Below, one piece after another: positions 34,847 through 44,311 of a stretch of DNA of 64,000 nt (positions within the stretch are counted from its first letter, which is position 1; every line of letters begins with the position of its first letter). This stretch comes from Verrucomicrobiota bacterium. Lineage in GTDB: Bacteria > Verrucomicrobiota > Verrucomicrobiia > Opitutales > Opitutaceae. The notes under the pieces were generated by a model, which had not been told where the DNA came from, did not search any database, and was given only the letters and a program-made list of their open reading frames with translations. The translations under genes were made by a program, and so were the position numbers. The stretch is taken from contig JAEYWP010000004.1 in NCBI GenBank assembly GCA_023428905.1, forward strand, positions 496,001 through 560,000, in the 5' to 3' direction.

Positions 34847-36283
34847 TTGAGCCCACATTCTCCTTTCCTCCTTCACGCTTTTTTCTGTGTCGCCGCCGCC
34901 AGCGCCGCCCTGGGGCAGGAGCCGCGCGATGTGCGCAAGCTCTACGAGCAATATTGCGCCGGCTGTCATGGCGCGGACCTGCGGGGCGGCAAGGCCTCCA
35001 GCCTCCTCGACCAAACCTGGCGGCAGGGGGGCGACGATGAAAGCTTGCGCGCCACCATTGAAAACGGGATTCCGGCCTCGGGCATGCCGGGCTTCAAGGC
35101 GACGTTCACCCCGGCGGAAACGCGGGCCATGGTGATCCTGCTGCGTGAGACGGCGGAGCGCAGTGTCGCGCCCGAGCTGAAGGGCGTTCGCCCGTTGCCC
35201 TCCGGCGTCCAGCGCGCGGCGGGCCAGGAGTATCGGATCGAAGACTACGCGTATGGCTTCGATGTCCCGTGGGCCATGGCCTTCACCGGTCCCGACGAGC
35301 TCTTCGTGACTGAGCGCGCGGGTCGCTTGCGCCGGATTGTGGAGGGAAAGCTCCACCCGGAGCCGATTCGCAACACCCCGCGGGTGTGGGCCCGCGACGA
35401 AGGCGGCCTGCTCTGTGTGGCGGTGGATCCAGACTACCGCCAAAACGGGTGGGTCTACCTGAGTTTCAGTGATCCCGGTCCCAACGATACAGCGATGACC
35501 AAAATTGTCCGCGGGCGGGTGCGGGACCATGCGTGGACGGACGAGGAGGTGCTGTTCGCGCTGGAGCACGCGGCCTACAGCGACAGCGGGATGGGCTTCG
35601 GCTGCCGCCTCCTTTTTTCGGGGGAACACCTCTACTTTACCCTCGGTGAACGGGGGCGCGTCGGCGCCGCCCAAGATCTCGGAAGTCCCTTTGGCAAGGT
35701 GCATCGTATCCACCGCGATGGCACGATCCCTTCGGACAACCCCTTCGCCGGCAAAGCCGGGGCCCTGGGATCGATCTACTCGCTGGGGAACCGGAATCCG
35801 CAGGGACTGGCGATCGATCCGCGCAACGGCGACCTCTGGTCGACTGAGCATGGTCCGCGCGGGGGAGACGAGTTGAACCAGATCCGGCCGGGAGCGAATT
35901 ATGGCTGGCCCATCATCACCCACGGGATGAATTACGACGGCACACCGGTGTCTGCCCTGACCGAAAAGCCCGGCCTTGAGCAGCCGCGCCGCCACTGGAC
36001 GCCGTCCATCGCGGTATGTCCGATTCTCTTCTATTCTGGTGACCGCTTTCCCGCCTGGAAAAATCGCCTTTTTCTCGGGTCCCTCGCCCAGCAGGAGTTT
36101 CTCATTTTTACCGTAGAGGACTCGCAGCTGGTGGCAGAGGAACGCGTCTTCAAGGACCTCGGGCGGGTGCGGGACATCCAGACCGGACCGGATGGTTTGA
36201 TCTATCTGTCGATGGAGCCGCCCGGGACGCCAGGGCGCATCCTCCGCCTCGTGCCCGTCGAAGGCTCCCGCCCTGCGCCGTGA
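34847..36283 (+). CDS. Cytochrome c / PQQ-type aldose sugar dehydrogenase fusion
   Basis: Exported fusion of a c-type cytochrome and a soluble glucose/sorbosone dehydrogenase-type beta-propeller, so periplasmic oxidation of sugars with electrons passed to a linked heme. Seen in 478 residues: signal peptide (FLLHAFFCVAAASAALGQ), heme motif CAGCH (near 38-42) with a Met in SGMPGF, then the propeller starting FDVPWAMAF with GDLWSTEHGPRGGDELNQI and GANYGWPIITHGMNYDGTP. The start appears to be TTG at 34847; no ATG/GTG in frame fits. Genes for PQQ synthesis are not in this window. Confidence 0.85.
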   Translation: MSPHSPFLLHAFFCVAAASAALGQEPRDVRKLYEQYCAGCHGADLRGGKASSLLDQTWRQGGDDESLRATIENGIPASGMPGFKATFTPAETRAMVILLRETAERSVAPELKGVRPLPSGVQRAAGQEYRIEDYAYGFDVPWAMAFTGPDELFVTERAGRLRRIVEGKLHPEPIRNTPRVWARDEGGLLCVAVDPDYRQNGWVYLSFSDPGPNDTAMTKIVRGRVRDHAWTDEEVLFALEHAAYSDSGMGFGCRLLFSGEHLYFTLGERGRVGAAQDLGSPFGKVHRIHRDGTIPSDNPFAGKAGALGSIYSLGNRNPQGLAIDPRNGDLWSTEHGPRGGDELNQIRPGANYGWPIITHGMNYDGTPVSALTEKPGLEQPRRHWTPSIAVCPILFYSGDRFPAWKNRLFLGSLAQQEFLIFTVEDSQLVAEERVFKDLGRVRDIQTGPDGLIYLSMEPPGTPGRILRLVPVEGSRPAP

Positions 36284-36334
36284 TCGGCCGACTTGCGGCT
36301 TGAATCACCGCGGACGGCCGGACATCGGTGGGCG

Positions 36335-37093
36335 ATGAACCACAGCACCCAGCCGTCTCGCATCGTCCTTGTCACTGGCGCCTCCAAGGGTCTCGGCCGC
36401 ACCATGGCGGAAGGCGCGGCGAGAGCCGGGCACCGGGTGGTGGTGAATTACTTCAGCTCCGCCGCCGGTGCCGAGGAGGTCGTGGCGGCGATCCGCCAGG
36501 CGGGCGGCCAGGCTCTGGCCTGCCGCGCGGACGTGCGTGATCCCGCGGCCATCGCCGCCCTCCAGGCGGAGGTTAAGCGCGCCTTCGGCGGCGCCATCGA
36601 GGTGGTGGTCAACAATGCCACCGGCCCGCAACCCATGTACCCACTGGAGAAATACACCTGGACGGACTTCCAGGATCAGCTGGACTTTTTCGTCAAGGCC
36701 CCGGTGCTGCTCGCCCAGGCGCTGGTGCCGGCGATGAAGGCGGCCCACTGGGGTCGCATCATCAACATCGGAAGTGAGGTCGTCGACCTGGGGAATGCCA
36801 ACTTTTCCGCCTACGTTGCGGCCAAGGCGGCCCTCTTCGGGCTCACCCGCGCCTGGGCCTCGGAGTTCGGTCCCTGGAACATCACCGTGAATACCGTCGC
36901 GCCCGGCTGGATACCGGTGGAGCGGCACGCGGACATTCCGGAGTCGGGCCGCCGCGACTACGCCCGCAGCCTGCCCCTGCAGCGCATCGGAGTGCCTTCG
37001 GACCTGGTCGGGGTGGTCAACTTTTTTGCCAGCGACGCCTCCGGGTTCATCACCGGCCAGAGCATCGCGGTGAACGGCGGCAACACCTTCTAG
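36335..37093 (+). CDS. Short-chain dehydrogenase/reductase
   Basis: Classical SDR of 252 residues: cofactor motif TGASKGLGR, NNATG (NNAG variant), catalytic Ser in NIGSEV and YxxxK in FSAYVAAKAAL, and the late NTVAPGWIPVERH. The FabG-like end (ASGFITGQSIAVNGG) is intact. Substrate unknown; position after two GH43 genes and a sugar dehydrogenase suggests sugar or sugar-acid metabolism. ATG 36335 chosen because it places the Rossmann motif at the normal distance. It ends 9 bases before the convergent transporter gene. Confidence 0.88.
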   Translation: MNHSTQPSRIVLVTGASKGLGRTMAEGAARAGHRVVVNYFSSAAGAEEVVAAIRQAGGQALACRADVRDPAAIAALQAEVKRAFGGAIEVVVNNATGPQPMYPLEKYTWTDFQDQLDFFVKAPVLLAQALVPAMKAAHWGRIINIGSEVVDLGNANFSAYVAAKAALFGLTRAWASEFGPWNITVNTVAPGWIPVERHADIPESGRRDYARSLPLQRIGVPSDLVGVVNFFASDASGFITGQSIAVNGGNTF

Positions 37094-37102
37094 GCCCCCC
37101 GG

Positions 37103-39499
37103 TCAGTCCTCGGTCGACTGCGCCGACGCCGGGCGCGGGGGCAGTTCCCGCGACTCGATCGCCTTCATCAGTTCGCCTGCACGCAATTCAAGGTAGGCGG
37201 TGTCACTCTCGTCGATGTGGCGCGGCTTGGCGTCCACGACCGTGAGATAACCCACCAGCCGGTTGCCTTTGCGGCGCAGCGGCACGCAGGCGTAAAAACG
37301 AATGCCGCGCTCGGTCAGGAGCCGCGTATCCGAAAAGCGCCGATCCTTGTGGATGTCCTCCACCAGGATCACGGCGTCCCCATTCACCGGCTGGCTGCCT
37401 TGAACGAATTCCTGGACGATGGAGAGGTCGGCGGCGGTCGCGGCCCGGGCACGCCAGAACTCCGCGTCGGTGGTCAGGATGCCGACGAGCGAAAGGGGAA
37501 CATCAAAGTGACGCGCGAGATCCTGCGTGACCGCGCTGATGACCTCCTCGCCGTCTGCGTCGTCGAATTCAATCGGCTGGGCGTCGGGCACCGGCACGGA
37601 CTCAGCGGCGTGTTCGCGCGGCGGCGTGTCGGCATGCTCCGGGGAGAGCAGGCGTTCCACCTGGCAGGTCGCTTCGCCCAGGGTCTGCACGACGGCATCC
37701 GGAGCGGGGTGGCGAAGGCGGAGCCGTACATCGGTGGAGCGTCCATCCTGAGACCAGACGCCCACGATGAGGCGCGCATGCGGGCAGGCTTCCTTCAAGC
37801 GGCGGCAGAGTTGACGCGCTCCAAAAAGAGCGGCGGGTGGCAGGGCGGAGACCACCACGATGCGGATGCCGTGCTGGTTGATCCAGTGGATCGCGTCGTC
37901 GAGAGACGTCGTGGCGGACACCACTTCCGCCTCGATGCCGCGCGCACGCAGGAGGTGCTGGAGCATCCGACCGACCAGCTCGTCCGCATCGTCGCGTGCG
38001 GGCAGGGCAAACACGCGGGGGCGCGGAAGCCGGTCGTTGAGCCAGCGGTCGCCGGGTTCAAGGCCGTCCTTGTCCGTCGGCTCATCCTTGCGCTCCAGGT
38101 CCTCGATCAACTCCTCGCTGGATTCGAAGATGAACTTCTGGCGCACCTCGGCCAGGGCGCCGCTGTGACGGTCCTGCTCGGACATGTAAAGCGCGGGCAC
38201 AAAAACGTCGTTGTAGAATGTTTCCAGACCCTTTTCGCCGGCGATCCGATGCGCCAATTCGGTCATCTCGCCGGAGTCCATCGACAACATCCGCTGGTAA
38301 AAACGCGCCGCCGGGTCGAGCCCCGGTTCGCTGCCGAGCAGCACGCTGAGAAACTGCAGGCCGGCCACGTGTTTGCCGATCACCATGATGCAGACGGTGA
38401 GGGGAGTGGAGAGGAAGAGGCCCGGCGTTCCCCAGACCCAGGTCCAGAACACTGCTGCCACCATCAGGGCGAGGTTGGAGATGCCGGTGCTGGCCCCATA
38501 GAGCCAGGGTTCCACCAGATTGTTGCTCACGACCTCCATCACGATGAAGAGGCACAGGGTGTACATCAGGGTCGTCCAACCCGGATCCACCGCGGCCGCC
38601 AGCGCCACGGGAAACGCCGCCGCCACCCAGGGGCCGAGGAAGGGAATAAAGCGTAACAGCGTCGCCAATACGCCCCAGAGCAGGGAATTTGGAATGCCGA
38701 TGAGGTGCAGGCCAATGCCCACGGGGATGCCATAGGTCGCATTCACCACCAACTGCATCGTGAGATAGCGGTTCACGCGGCGGGCCGCGTCGTCCAGCGC
38801 CTGCGTGGCCAAGTTGAGCCTTCCCGCGGAAATGACGCGGATGAACCGGTCGCGCAGCTCCTCGCGTTGGAAGAGCATGGCGACGACGAAAACGATCACG
38901 ATGGCGGCGGTGCCGAGCGGCTCCAGAAGCGGGCCGAGAAACGTCGTGGCCAACGCCAGGAGCCCCGGTTTTCGCTCCCTCACCTCCACCGGTACCGGTG
39001 GCGGAGCGGCCGGGCCCCCGGGTTTGGTCGGCGCCTCTTGGGCAGCCTGGGCCGGAGCCGGTGCCGCCGCGGGGGGTTGTTCCTCCAAGTCCTTTTCCAG
39101 ATTGCGGATCATCTCCGTCATCCGCGACAGTCCCTGCGGATCGCTCGGCGCCCGGATTGCGGCAAGTTTTTCGCGGATGTTCTCTTCGTAGTCGGGCAGT
39201 CGCTTTGCCACGGAGATGCCCTGGGTCACCACCACCACGCCGACCGCGGAAATCACGCCCAAGGCAGTCACCACCGTGAGGATGATCGCCGCCACCCGCG
39301 GCAGGCCCCAGCGCGTCAGCTTCACCACAAAGGGGGTGAGCAAAAAAGTGAGCAGGACGGTCAGCGCGATCGGTATCAGCACCGTCTCTGCAATCTTCAT
39401 CACCGCCACCACCAGGACGAAGGTGGCGAGCGTGAAGAAGATGTGGGAACGTGAGGCTGGACGCGTGAGTTTCACCAGGGCGCGGGCGCTGGAGGGCAC
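37103..39499 (-). CDS. AI-2E/PerM family transporter fused to Rossmann-like and GAF domains
   Basis: Membrane protein of 798 residues. Residues 20-390 form the AI-2E family (DUF20/PerM) membrane domain: helices near 22-45, 47-60, 70-95, 195-210, 250-300, 310-325 and 340-385, with the signature LLRFIPFLGPWVAAAFPVAL (281-300); a proline/alanine-rich insert sits at 141-172. Residues 495-585 look like a B12-binding/receiver-like Rossmann domain (RVFALPARDDADELVGRMLQ...). Residues about 648-782 look like a GAF domain (ISAVTQDLARHFDVPLSLVG, FYACVPLRRKGNRLVGYLTV). Standard family members stop near 400 residues, so the sensory C-terminal half is unusual. Transported substrate unknown. Confidence 0.8.
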   Translation of the reverse strand: MPSSARALVKLTRPASRSHIFFTLATFVLVVAVMKIAETVLIPIALTVLLTFLLTPFVVKLTRWGLPRVAAIILTVVTALGVISAVGVVVVTQGISVAKRLPDYEENIREKLAAIRAPSDPQGLSRMTEMIRNLEKDLEEQPPAAAPAPAQAAQEAPTKPGGPAAPPPVPVEVRERKPGLLALATTFLGPLLEPLGTAAIVIVFVVAMLFQREELRDRFIRVISAGRLNLATQALDDAARRVNRYLTMQLVVNATYGIPVGIGLHLIGIPNSLLWGVLATLLRFIPFLGPWVAAAFPVALAAAVDPGWTTLMYTLCLFIVMEVVSNNLVEPWLYGASTGISNLALMVAAVFWTWVWGTPGLFLSTPLTVCIMVIGKHVAGLQFLSVLLGSEPGLDPAARFYQRMLSMDSGEMTELAHRIAGEKGLETFYNDVFVPALYMSEQDRHSGALAEVRQKFIFESSEELIEDLERKDEPTDKDGLEPGDRWLNDRLPRPRVFALPARDDADELVGRMLQHLLRARGIEAEVVSATTSLDDAIHWINQHGIRIVVVSALPPAALFGARQLCRRLKEACPHARLIVGVWSQDGRSTDVRLRLRHPAPDAVVQTLGEATCQVERLLSPEHADTPPREHAAESVPVPDAQPIEFDDADGEEVISAVTQDLARHFDVPLSLVGILTTDAEFWRARAATAADLSIVQEFVQGSQPVNGDAVILVEDIHKDRRFSDTRLLTERGIRFYACVPLRRKGNRLVGYLTVVDAKPRHIDESDTAYLELRAGELMKAIESRELPPRPASAQSTED

Positions 39500-39706
39500 C
39501 CGGGGCAGCCGACCGGCCGGCAGGAGAGCCGTTCCAGTCGAGCTCTCCTATCGCCGCCTCCGGCGGTTTACCGCACGTTGCTGTAAGACGCCGTCCGGCA
39601 GCTCCTTACCAAGCAAGAGGTGCGGCGTGGATTTCCTGAGCACGCAGTGGCACATTCCTGGCCGGGCCGGTGTCGCAGGGGTGGGCGGTCTTTTTTGTCA
39701 CCCCAC

Positions 39707-41194
39707 ATGAAAACCCTTCTTCGACTCTTCCTTGGTTGCTGCCTTGCCACCGCGCTGGTGGCGCAGGAGACACCGCCCGAGGACGGACCGCGCCGTTCCC
39801 AGGCAGACCTCGACAAACTGGTCGCGCCGATCGCGCTTTATCCGGACGCCCTGGTTGCCCTGATCCTTCCCGCCGCGACGTCCACCGCCGATATTGTGTT
39901 GGCGGCGCGCTTCCTCGACGCCGACGGCAAGGAAGCCGACATCGAGCAGCAGGCGTGGGACGATAGCGTCAAAAGCCTGGCGCGCTACCCGGACCTGATC
40001 CGATGGATGGATGAAAACCTGGAATGGACCCGCGAACTTGGGTCGGCGTTCCTCACCCAGCCGGCTGATGTGATGAACACGGTTCAGGCGCTCCGGGAAA
40101 AAGCGCGTGCGGCTGGTTTGCTCACGGACACCCCGGAACAGCGGGTCGTGGTGCGCGAGAACAAGATCCTGATCATCCCGGCGCGTGCCCAATATGTTCA
40201 CATCCCGGCCTACGATCCCGAGATCCTGTATGTTCGGGAGTATTACAACCCGCGGCCCTTCCTCACCTTCAGCGTCGGCTTTGCGGTCGGCAGTTGGTTG
40301 AGCTACGATTGCGACTGGCACCGCCACACCGTCTGGAAACATCGACGTCCACACGGCTGGGTGTACCGACCCGACTGGCGCTGGCATTACGCTGGTCGCC
40401 CCCCGCTGGACTGCGACGAGTGGAGACCCCATCCCCATACATGGAGGCGTCATCGCGAGCGCCACGCCCATCTTCACGCCCGGCCAGTTCCCCATGTGCG
40501 CCACCCGCGCTTTGAACGTCACGGGGAGCGCCGCGACGGGTTCGGCCAGCATGACCTTGGCCGCCGGGATCGTCACCGACGTTCAGACGACGGCCGCAAC
40601 CGGCTCGGTCCGCGCGAACCCAACCCCGACCGGATGGGAGGCCCGGCGGGCGAGCGCCGCCACGTGCGCGGTACCCACCGCCCGGGCGGATCCCTCGCGC
40701 CCAACGGAGATGCTCCGGTTGTGGCGCCAGCCCCCGAGACGGGAGCACAGCGCTATCTGGACAAACGCCTGCAGCAGCGGCATCGCGATCGACTGGATCG
40801 CCCGAATCCCGCGGAGGCTCCTGAACGCGGGCTCACACGCGCCGCACCGGCCATTGAACGCGGCAGCCGCACCTCCCCGGGGGTGACTCGCGCCGAACCC
40901 GCCGTCCGCGCGGCGATGCGGAATCGGGAGGCGCGGGAGGGCGGGGGCCGTTTCGATCGCGCCCCGCGTGCAGGTGTCTCCGCCCCTCCGGCAGCAGTGG
41001 CGCCGAAGGGGGAGGCCCGCGCGGAGCCGCGTCAATTGCCCCCCGCACGGGTGGAGGCACCGCCGCCACGCATCGAGTCCGCCCCGGTGCGCGAAAGCCA
41101 GCCCGCCATCCGGGCCAACCAGATTCGAGAGAATCGCGGCGGCGGCGGCGGCGACCGCGGCAACCGCTTTGGCCGCGGCTCGCGGGAGAACTGA
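39707..41194 (+). CDS. Exported DUF3300 protein
   Basis: Exported protein of 495 residues. Signal peptide (LLRLFLGCCLATALVAQE), then the DUF3300 domain (about 35-235: LVAPIALYPDALVALILPAA, ARYPDLIRWMDENLEWT, VHIPAYDPEILYVREYYNP), a Trp/His/Arg-rich transition (CDWHRHTVWKHRRPHGW), and a long low-complexity Arg/Pro/Ala-rich tail that is probably disordered and ends in a Gly/Arg-rich stretch. Function unknown; the basic tail may bind envelope polymers or nucleic acid. ATG 39707 chosen from the signal peptide. Confidence 0.82.
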   Translation: MKTLLRLFLGCCLATALVAQETPPEDGPRRSQADLDKLVAPIALYPDALVALILPAATSTADIVLAARFLDADGKEADIEQQAWDDSVKSLARYPDLIRWMDENLEWTRELGSAFLTQPADVMNTVQALREKARAAGLLTDTPEQRVVVRENKILIIPARAQYVHIPAYDPEILYVREYYNPRPFLTFSVGFAVGSWLSYDCDWHRHTVWKHRRPHGWVYRPDWRWHYAGRPPLDCDEWRPHPHTWRRHRERHAHLHARPVPHVRHPRFERHGERRDGFGQHDLGRRDRHRRSDDGRNRLGPREPNPDRMGGPAGERRHVRGTHRPGGSLAPNGDAPVVAPAPETGAQRYLDKRLQQRHRDRLDRPNPAEAPERGLTRAAPAIERGSRTSPGVTRAEPAVRAAMRNREAREGGGRFDRAPRAGVSAPPAAVAPKGEARAEPRQLPPARVEAPPPRIESAPVRESQPAIRANQIRENRGGGGGDRGNRFGRGSREN

Positions 41195-41197
41195 TCC

Positions 41198-42487
41198 TCA
41201 GCGGGTGACGGGCGCCACCCGGTCGAACACGACGATCGTATCGATCGGGTCGCGCACCTCTGCCGGCAGCTCGATCACCGTGGCGCCGTCCACCTCCACC
41301 GTCCGTACCGGCTTCCCATCCTGGAGGAGCCGAGGCCGGGAGAGGCCCTGCAAACCGGGAACAGCGAGCCAGCGATCCTGCCATTCCAGGACGTGCAAAT
41401 AAACGTGCTCCGCCGTCTGAGTGGACACTCCCCAGGCGCGTGGGGAAATGGGTCCGCCGCGGGTTCCGTAGACCGAAACGCCGGCGGTTTTCAACCAGGT
41501 GCCGACGGCACGAAGACGTTCGGTCACCTCCGGCTGAAACTCGCCTTCCGGGGTAGGGCCCACGTTAAGCAGCAGGTTGGCGTTGTGTCCCGCGGCACGT
41601 ACGAGGCGATGAATCAGCTCCCTCGGAGATTTGAAGGCGGTGTCCGAACGATTGAAGCCCCACGACCTGTTCATGGTGTCACAGGTTTCCAGGGGCAGCG
41701 CTCCCACCACGGCGTCGGGCGAATGTCCCGCCGTGTTCTGGCCCGGCAGGTCCTGCTCGAACATTTGGAAATCCTCCCCCGGCTTGGGCGCGCGGTGGTG
41801 GTTGTTGCCCACCAGGGCGGCGGGCTGGAGCCGGTGGATCAAGCCGTAGGTCCGGTCGAGGCGCCAGTCCGCGTCGGGACGATCCCACCAGCCGTCGAAC
41901 CAGATCCCGGCGATGGGCCCGTATCCGGTCAGCAACTCCTCCAGTTGCGCGTCGACGTAATCGAGGTAGCGGTCAAAGTTTCCCGTGTCGGGACGTCCTG
42001 AATACTGGCCGGTCCAGCCCCGCGGATGGTAATCGGGATGGTGCCAGTCGAGCTGTGAGTAGTAGAGGAAAAGGGGCATTTTCGCCTTGGCACAGGCTTG
42101 GGAAAGCTCCCGCACCACATCGCGGCCCAAGGGCGTGCCATCGACCACATTCCACCGCGACTGCCGGGTGTGCCAGAGCGCGAAGCCGTCGTGGTGTTTG
42201 GCCGTGAAAGTGATGTAGCGCATGCCCGCCTCCTGCGCGGTGCGCACCCATGCCTCCGCGTCGAAACGCACGGGGTTGAAGTGGTCGGCGAGGGGGGCGT
42301 AGGCGGTCAGGGCCATCTGCTTCCGGTGCAGGGCCCACTCGCCTTCGCCCAGGACCGAGTAGATGCCCCAGTGAAGGAAAAGGCCGAAGCGGGCATCCTG
42401 GAAGCGCTCCTGGGATGTCCGAGTGAGCCTCTCGCCAGCGTGGAGGGGGGCGACGCAGGCGAGGACGAGCGCGAGGAGTCGGGGCAT
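41198..42487 (-). CDS. Alpha-L-fucosidase (GH29)
   Basis: Exported retaining alpha-L-fucosidase releasing fucose from glycans. Seen in 429 residues from the ATG at 42487: signal peptide (PRLLALVLACVAPLHA), FGLFLHWGIYSVLGEGEW, the GH29 signature TAKHHDGFALWHT, and GPIAGIWFDGWWDRPD with the nucleophile Asp. C-terminal beta-sandwich with DTIVVFDRVAPV. The frame is open upstream but lacks a better start. Divergent from malQ; convergent with the DUF3300 gene only 3 bases away. Confidence 0.92.
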   Translation of the reverse strand: MPRLLALVLACVAPLHAGERLTRTSQERFQDARFGLFLHWGIYSVLGEGEWALHRKQMALTAYAPLADHFNPVRFDAEAWVRTAQEAGMRYITFTAKHHDGFALWHTRQSRWNVVDGTPLGRDVVRELSQACAKAKMPLFLYYSQLDWHHPDYHPRGWTGQYSGRPDTGNFDRYLDYVDAQLEELLTGYGPIAGIWFDGWWDRPDADWRLDRTYGLIHRLQPAALVGNNHHRAPKPGEDFQMFEQDLPGQNTAGHSPDAVVGALPLETCDTMNRSWGFNRSDTAFKSPRELIHRLVRAAGHNANLLLNVGPTPEGEFQPEVTERLRAVGTWLKTAGVSVYGTRGGPISPRAWGVSTQTAEHVYLHVLEWQDRWLAVPGLQGLSRPRLLQDGKPVRTVEVDGATVIELPAEVRDPIDTIVVFDRVAPVTR

Positions 42488-42698
42488 GGCCGCATGCTGA
42501 TTGGCGGTCCTGAGGGCTGACAAGCCCGCGGGAGCGGACGGCGACGCTTCCTCTCCGGCGGCTCTAAGATTTGTCCGGTGCATATCGGAATATTGAACCG
42601 CGGCGGCATCGAAAGCGCCGAAGGACGCAGGGAGAGTGGTCCCGTTCCCCAAGACCCCCTCCCCCTGGTCCGTGGCGGGAACGTTTCCCTTACCGTCC

Positions 42699-44282
42699 AT
42701 GAACGACTTTTCCTCCACCTGGCTGCGCGAACGGGCGTCCGGCGTCCTGGCCCATGTTTCATCCCTGCCGGGCGAGTTCGGGATCGGCAACCTCGGCCCC
42801 TCGGCCCGCCTCTTTGTCGATTTCCTCGCCGACGCCGGATTTCACTACTGGCAGATCTGCCCCCTTGGGCCCACTGGCTATGGAGACTCCCCCTACCAGT
42901 CGTTTTCCAGTTTTGCCGGCAATCCCTACTTCATCGACCTGCAGGCACTGGTGGACGCGGGACTCCTTACCCAGGAGGAGGTGGAGCCGCTTCGGCGCCT
43001 GCCTGCGGCGCGGGTGGACTACGGCGAGCTGTACCGGCAGTTCTGGCACATCCTCGGGCAGGCGAACCGCCGGTTCGAGGCGCGGGGCCGGGCGATCGAG
43101 GGCTGGGAGTCGTATGCATTGTTTTGCGACACGCACGCGGGTTGGCTGCGGCCCTTCGCCGAATTCATGGCGCTGAAGGGGTGTTTTGGGGGCCGCGCAT
43201 GGACGGAGTGGCCCGCCGTGGTGCGCAGCTGGCAGGCCGGGCTCCGGGCGGGATTGCCGCGTGAAGCGGCTGAGGTCGCCGACCTGCATTCATTTGCCCA
43301 ATACGTGTTTTTTCTCCAGTGGCAGAAGCTCCGCCGCTATGCCCATGCGCGGGGCGTGCGCATCATTGGCGACGTCCCCATCTTCGTCGCCCTGGACAGC
43401 GCCGATACCTGGCATCACCGGGAGGTCTTCCGTCTCGATTCCGAGGGCCGGCCCCCGGTGGCGGCGGGTGTGCCGCCGGATTATTTCTCCGAGTTCGGCC
43501 AATTTTGGGGCAATCCCCTCTACGACTGGGAGCATCTCGCATCGCAGGGTTATGGCTGGTGGGTGGACCGCCTGCGCGCCGCCTTCGAATTGTACGATGT
43601 GGTGCGGCTCGATCATTTCCGCGGCTTCGATACCTTTTGGGAGGTCCCGGCGGACTCGGCCGACGCGCGCAGCGGGCGCTGGGTCAAAGGCCCCGGGCTG
43701 CATTTCTTTGACGCGTTGGGGCGAGCGCTGCCTCAGGCCCGCATCATTGCGGAGGATCTCGGGTACGTCACGGAGGATGTCGTGGCGCTGCGCCGGGCCG
43801 CCGGCCTGCCGGGAATGAAGATCCTCCAATTCGGCTACGGGCATGACGACAACAACGTCAACCTGCCGCACTTCTTCCCGCGCGAGTGTGTGGTTTACAC
43901 CGGTACCCATGACAACGATACGGCACGGGGCTGGCTCGAGTCCCTTTCACCGGACGCGTTCCACCAGGTGGACCGTTACTTCGGCCTCGGTTCGACCGTC
44001 TCGGCCTGGCCGCTGGTGCGGGCCGCCCTGGCGTCGGTCGCGCGCCTCGCGGTTATTCCGATGCAGGATCTGCTCGACCTCCCGGGCTCAGCACGGATGA
44101 ACCGTCCCGGCACTGCTGAGGGCAATTGGCAGTGGCGCTTCACCGCGGAGCAGCTTTCCTCTCTCGCCGCCCAGAAGACGACGGCGCTCCGCGGCCTCCA
44201 CGCCCTTTACGATCGCACTCCCGACTCCAAGCAGCGTGACTACAGCGCCCCTCCGGCAGCGCTTTCCGGGCTGCACGGCTGA
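42699..44282 (+). CDS. malQ: 4-alpha-glucanotransferase (GH77)
   Basis: Cytosolic amylomaltase that disproportionates maltodextrins. Seen in 527 residues: the opening GVLAHVSSLPGEFGIGNLGP, GDSPYQSFSSFAGNPYFIDL, VRLDHFRGFDTFWEVP with the nucleophile Asp, IIAEDLGYVTEDV with the acid Glu, and YTGTHDNDTARGW with the transition-state Asp. Complete and of normal size. A sugar transporter gene follows after 29 bases, so the pair likely serves maltose/maltodextrin or related glucoside use. Confidence 0.95.
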   Translation: MNDFSSTWLRERASGVLAHVSSLPGEFGIGNLGPSARLFVDFLADAGFHYWQICPLGPTGYGDSPYQSFSSFAGNPYFIDLQALVDAGLLTQEEVEPLRRLPAARVDYGELYRQFWHILGQANRRFEARGRAIEGWESYALFCDTHAGWLRPFAEFMALKGCFGGRAWTEWPAVVRSWQAGLRAGLPREAAEVADLHSFAQYVFFLQWQKLRRYAHARGVRIIGDVPIFVALDSADTWHHREVFRLDSEGRPPVAAGVPPDYFSEFGQFWGNPLYDWEHLASQGYGWWVDRLRAAFELYDVVRLDHFRGFDTFWEVPADSADARSGRWVKGPGLHFFDALGRALPQARIIAEDLGYVTEDVVALRRAAGLPGMKILQFGYGHDDNNVNLPHFFPRECVVYTGTHDNDTARGWLESLSPDAFHQVDRYFGLGSTVSAWPLVRAALASVARLAVIPMQDLLDLPGSARMNRPGTAEGNWQWRFTAEQLSSLAAQKTTALRGLHALYDRTPDSKQRDYSAPPAALSGLHG

Positions 44283-44311
44283 ACCGACCTCCTGCCGGAA
44301 TCCCCCCACCC

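Noticed and set aside
37217..38656. Plus-strand open frame opposite the AI-2E transporter gene
   Set aside because: No domain, His/Arg-rich composition; the minus strand has clear membrane helices and the family signature.
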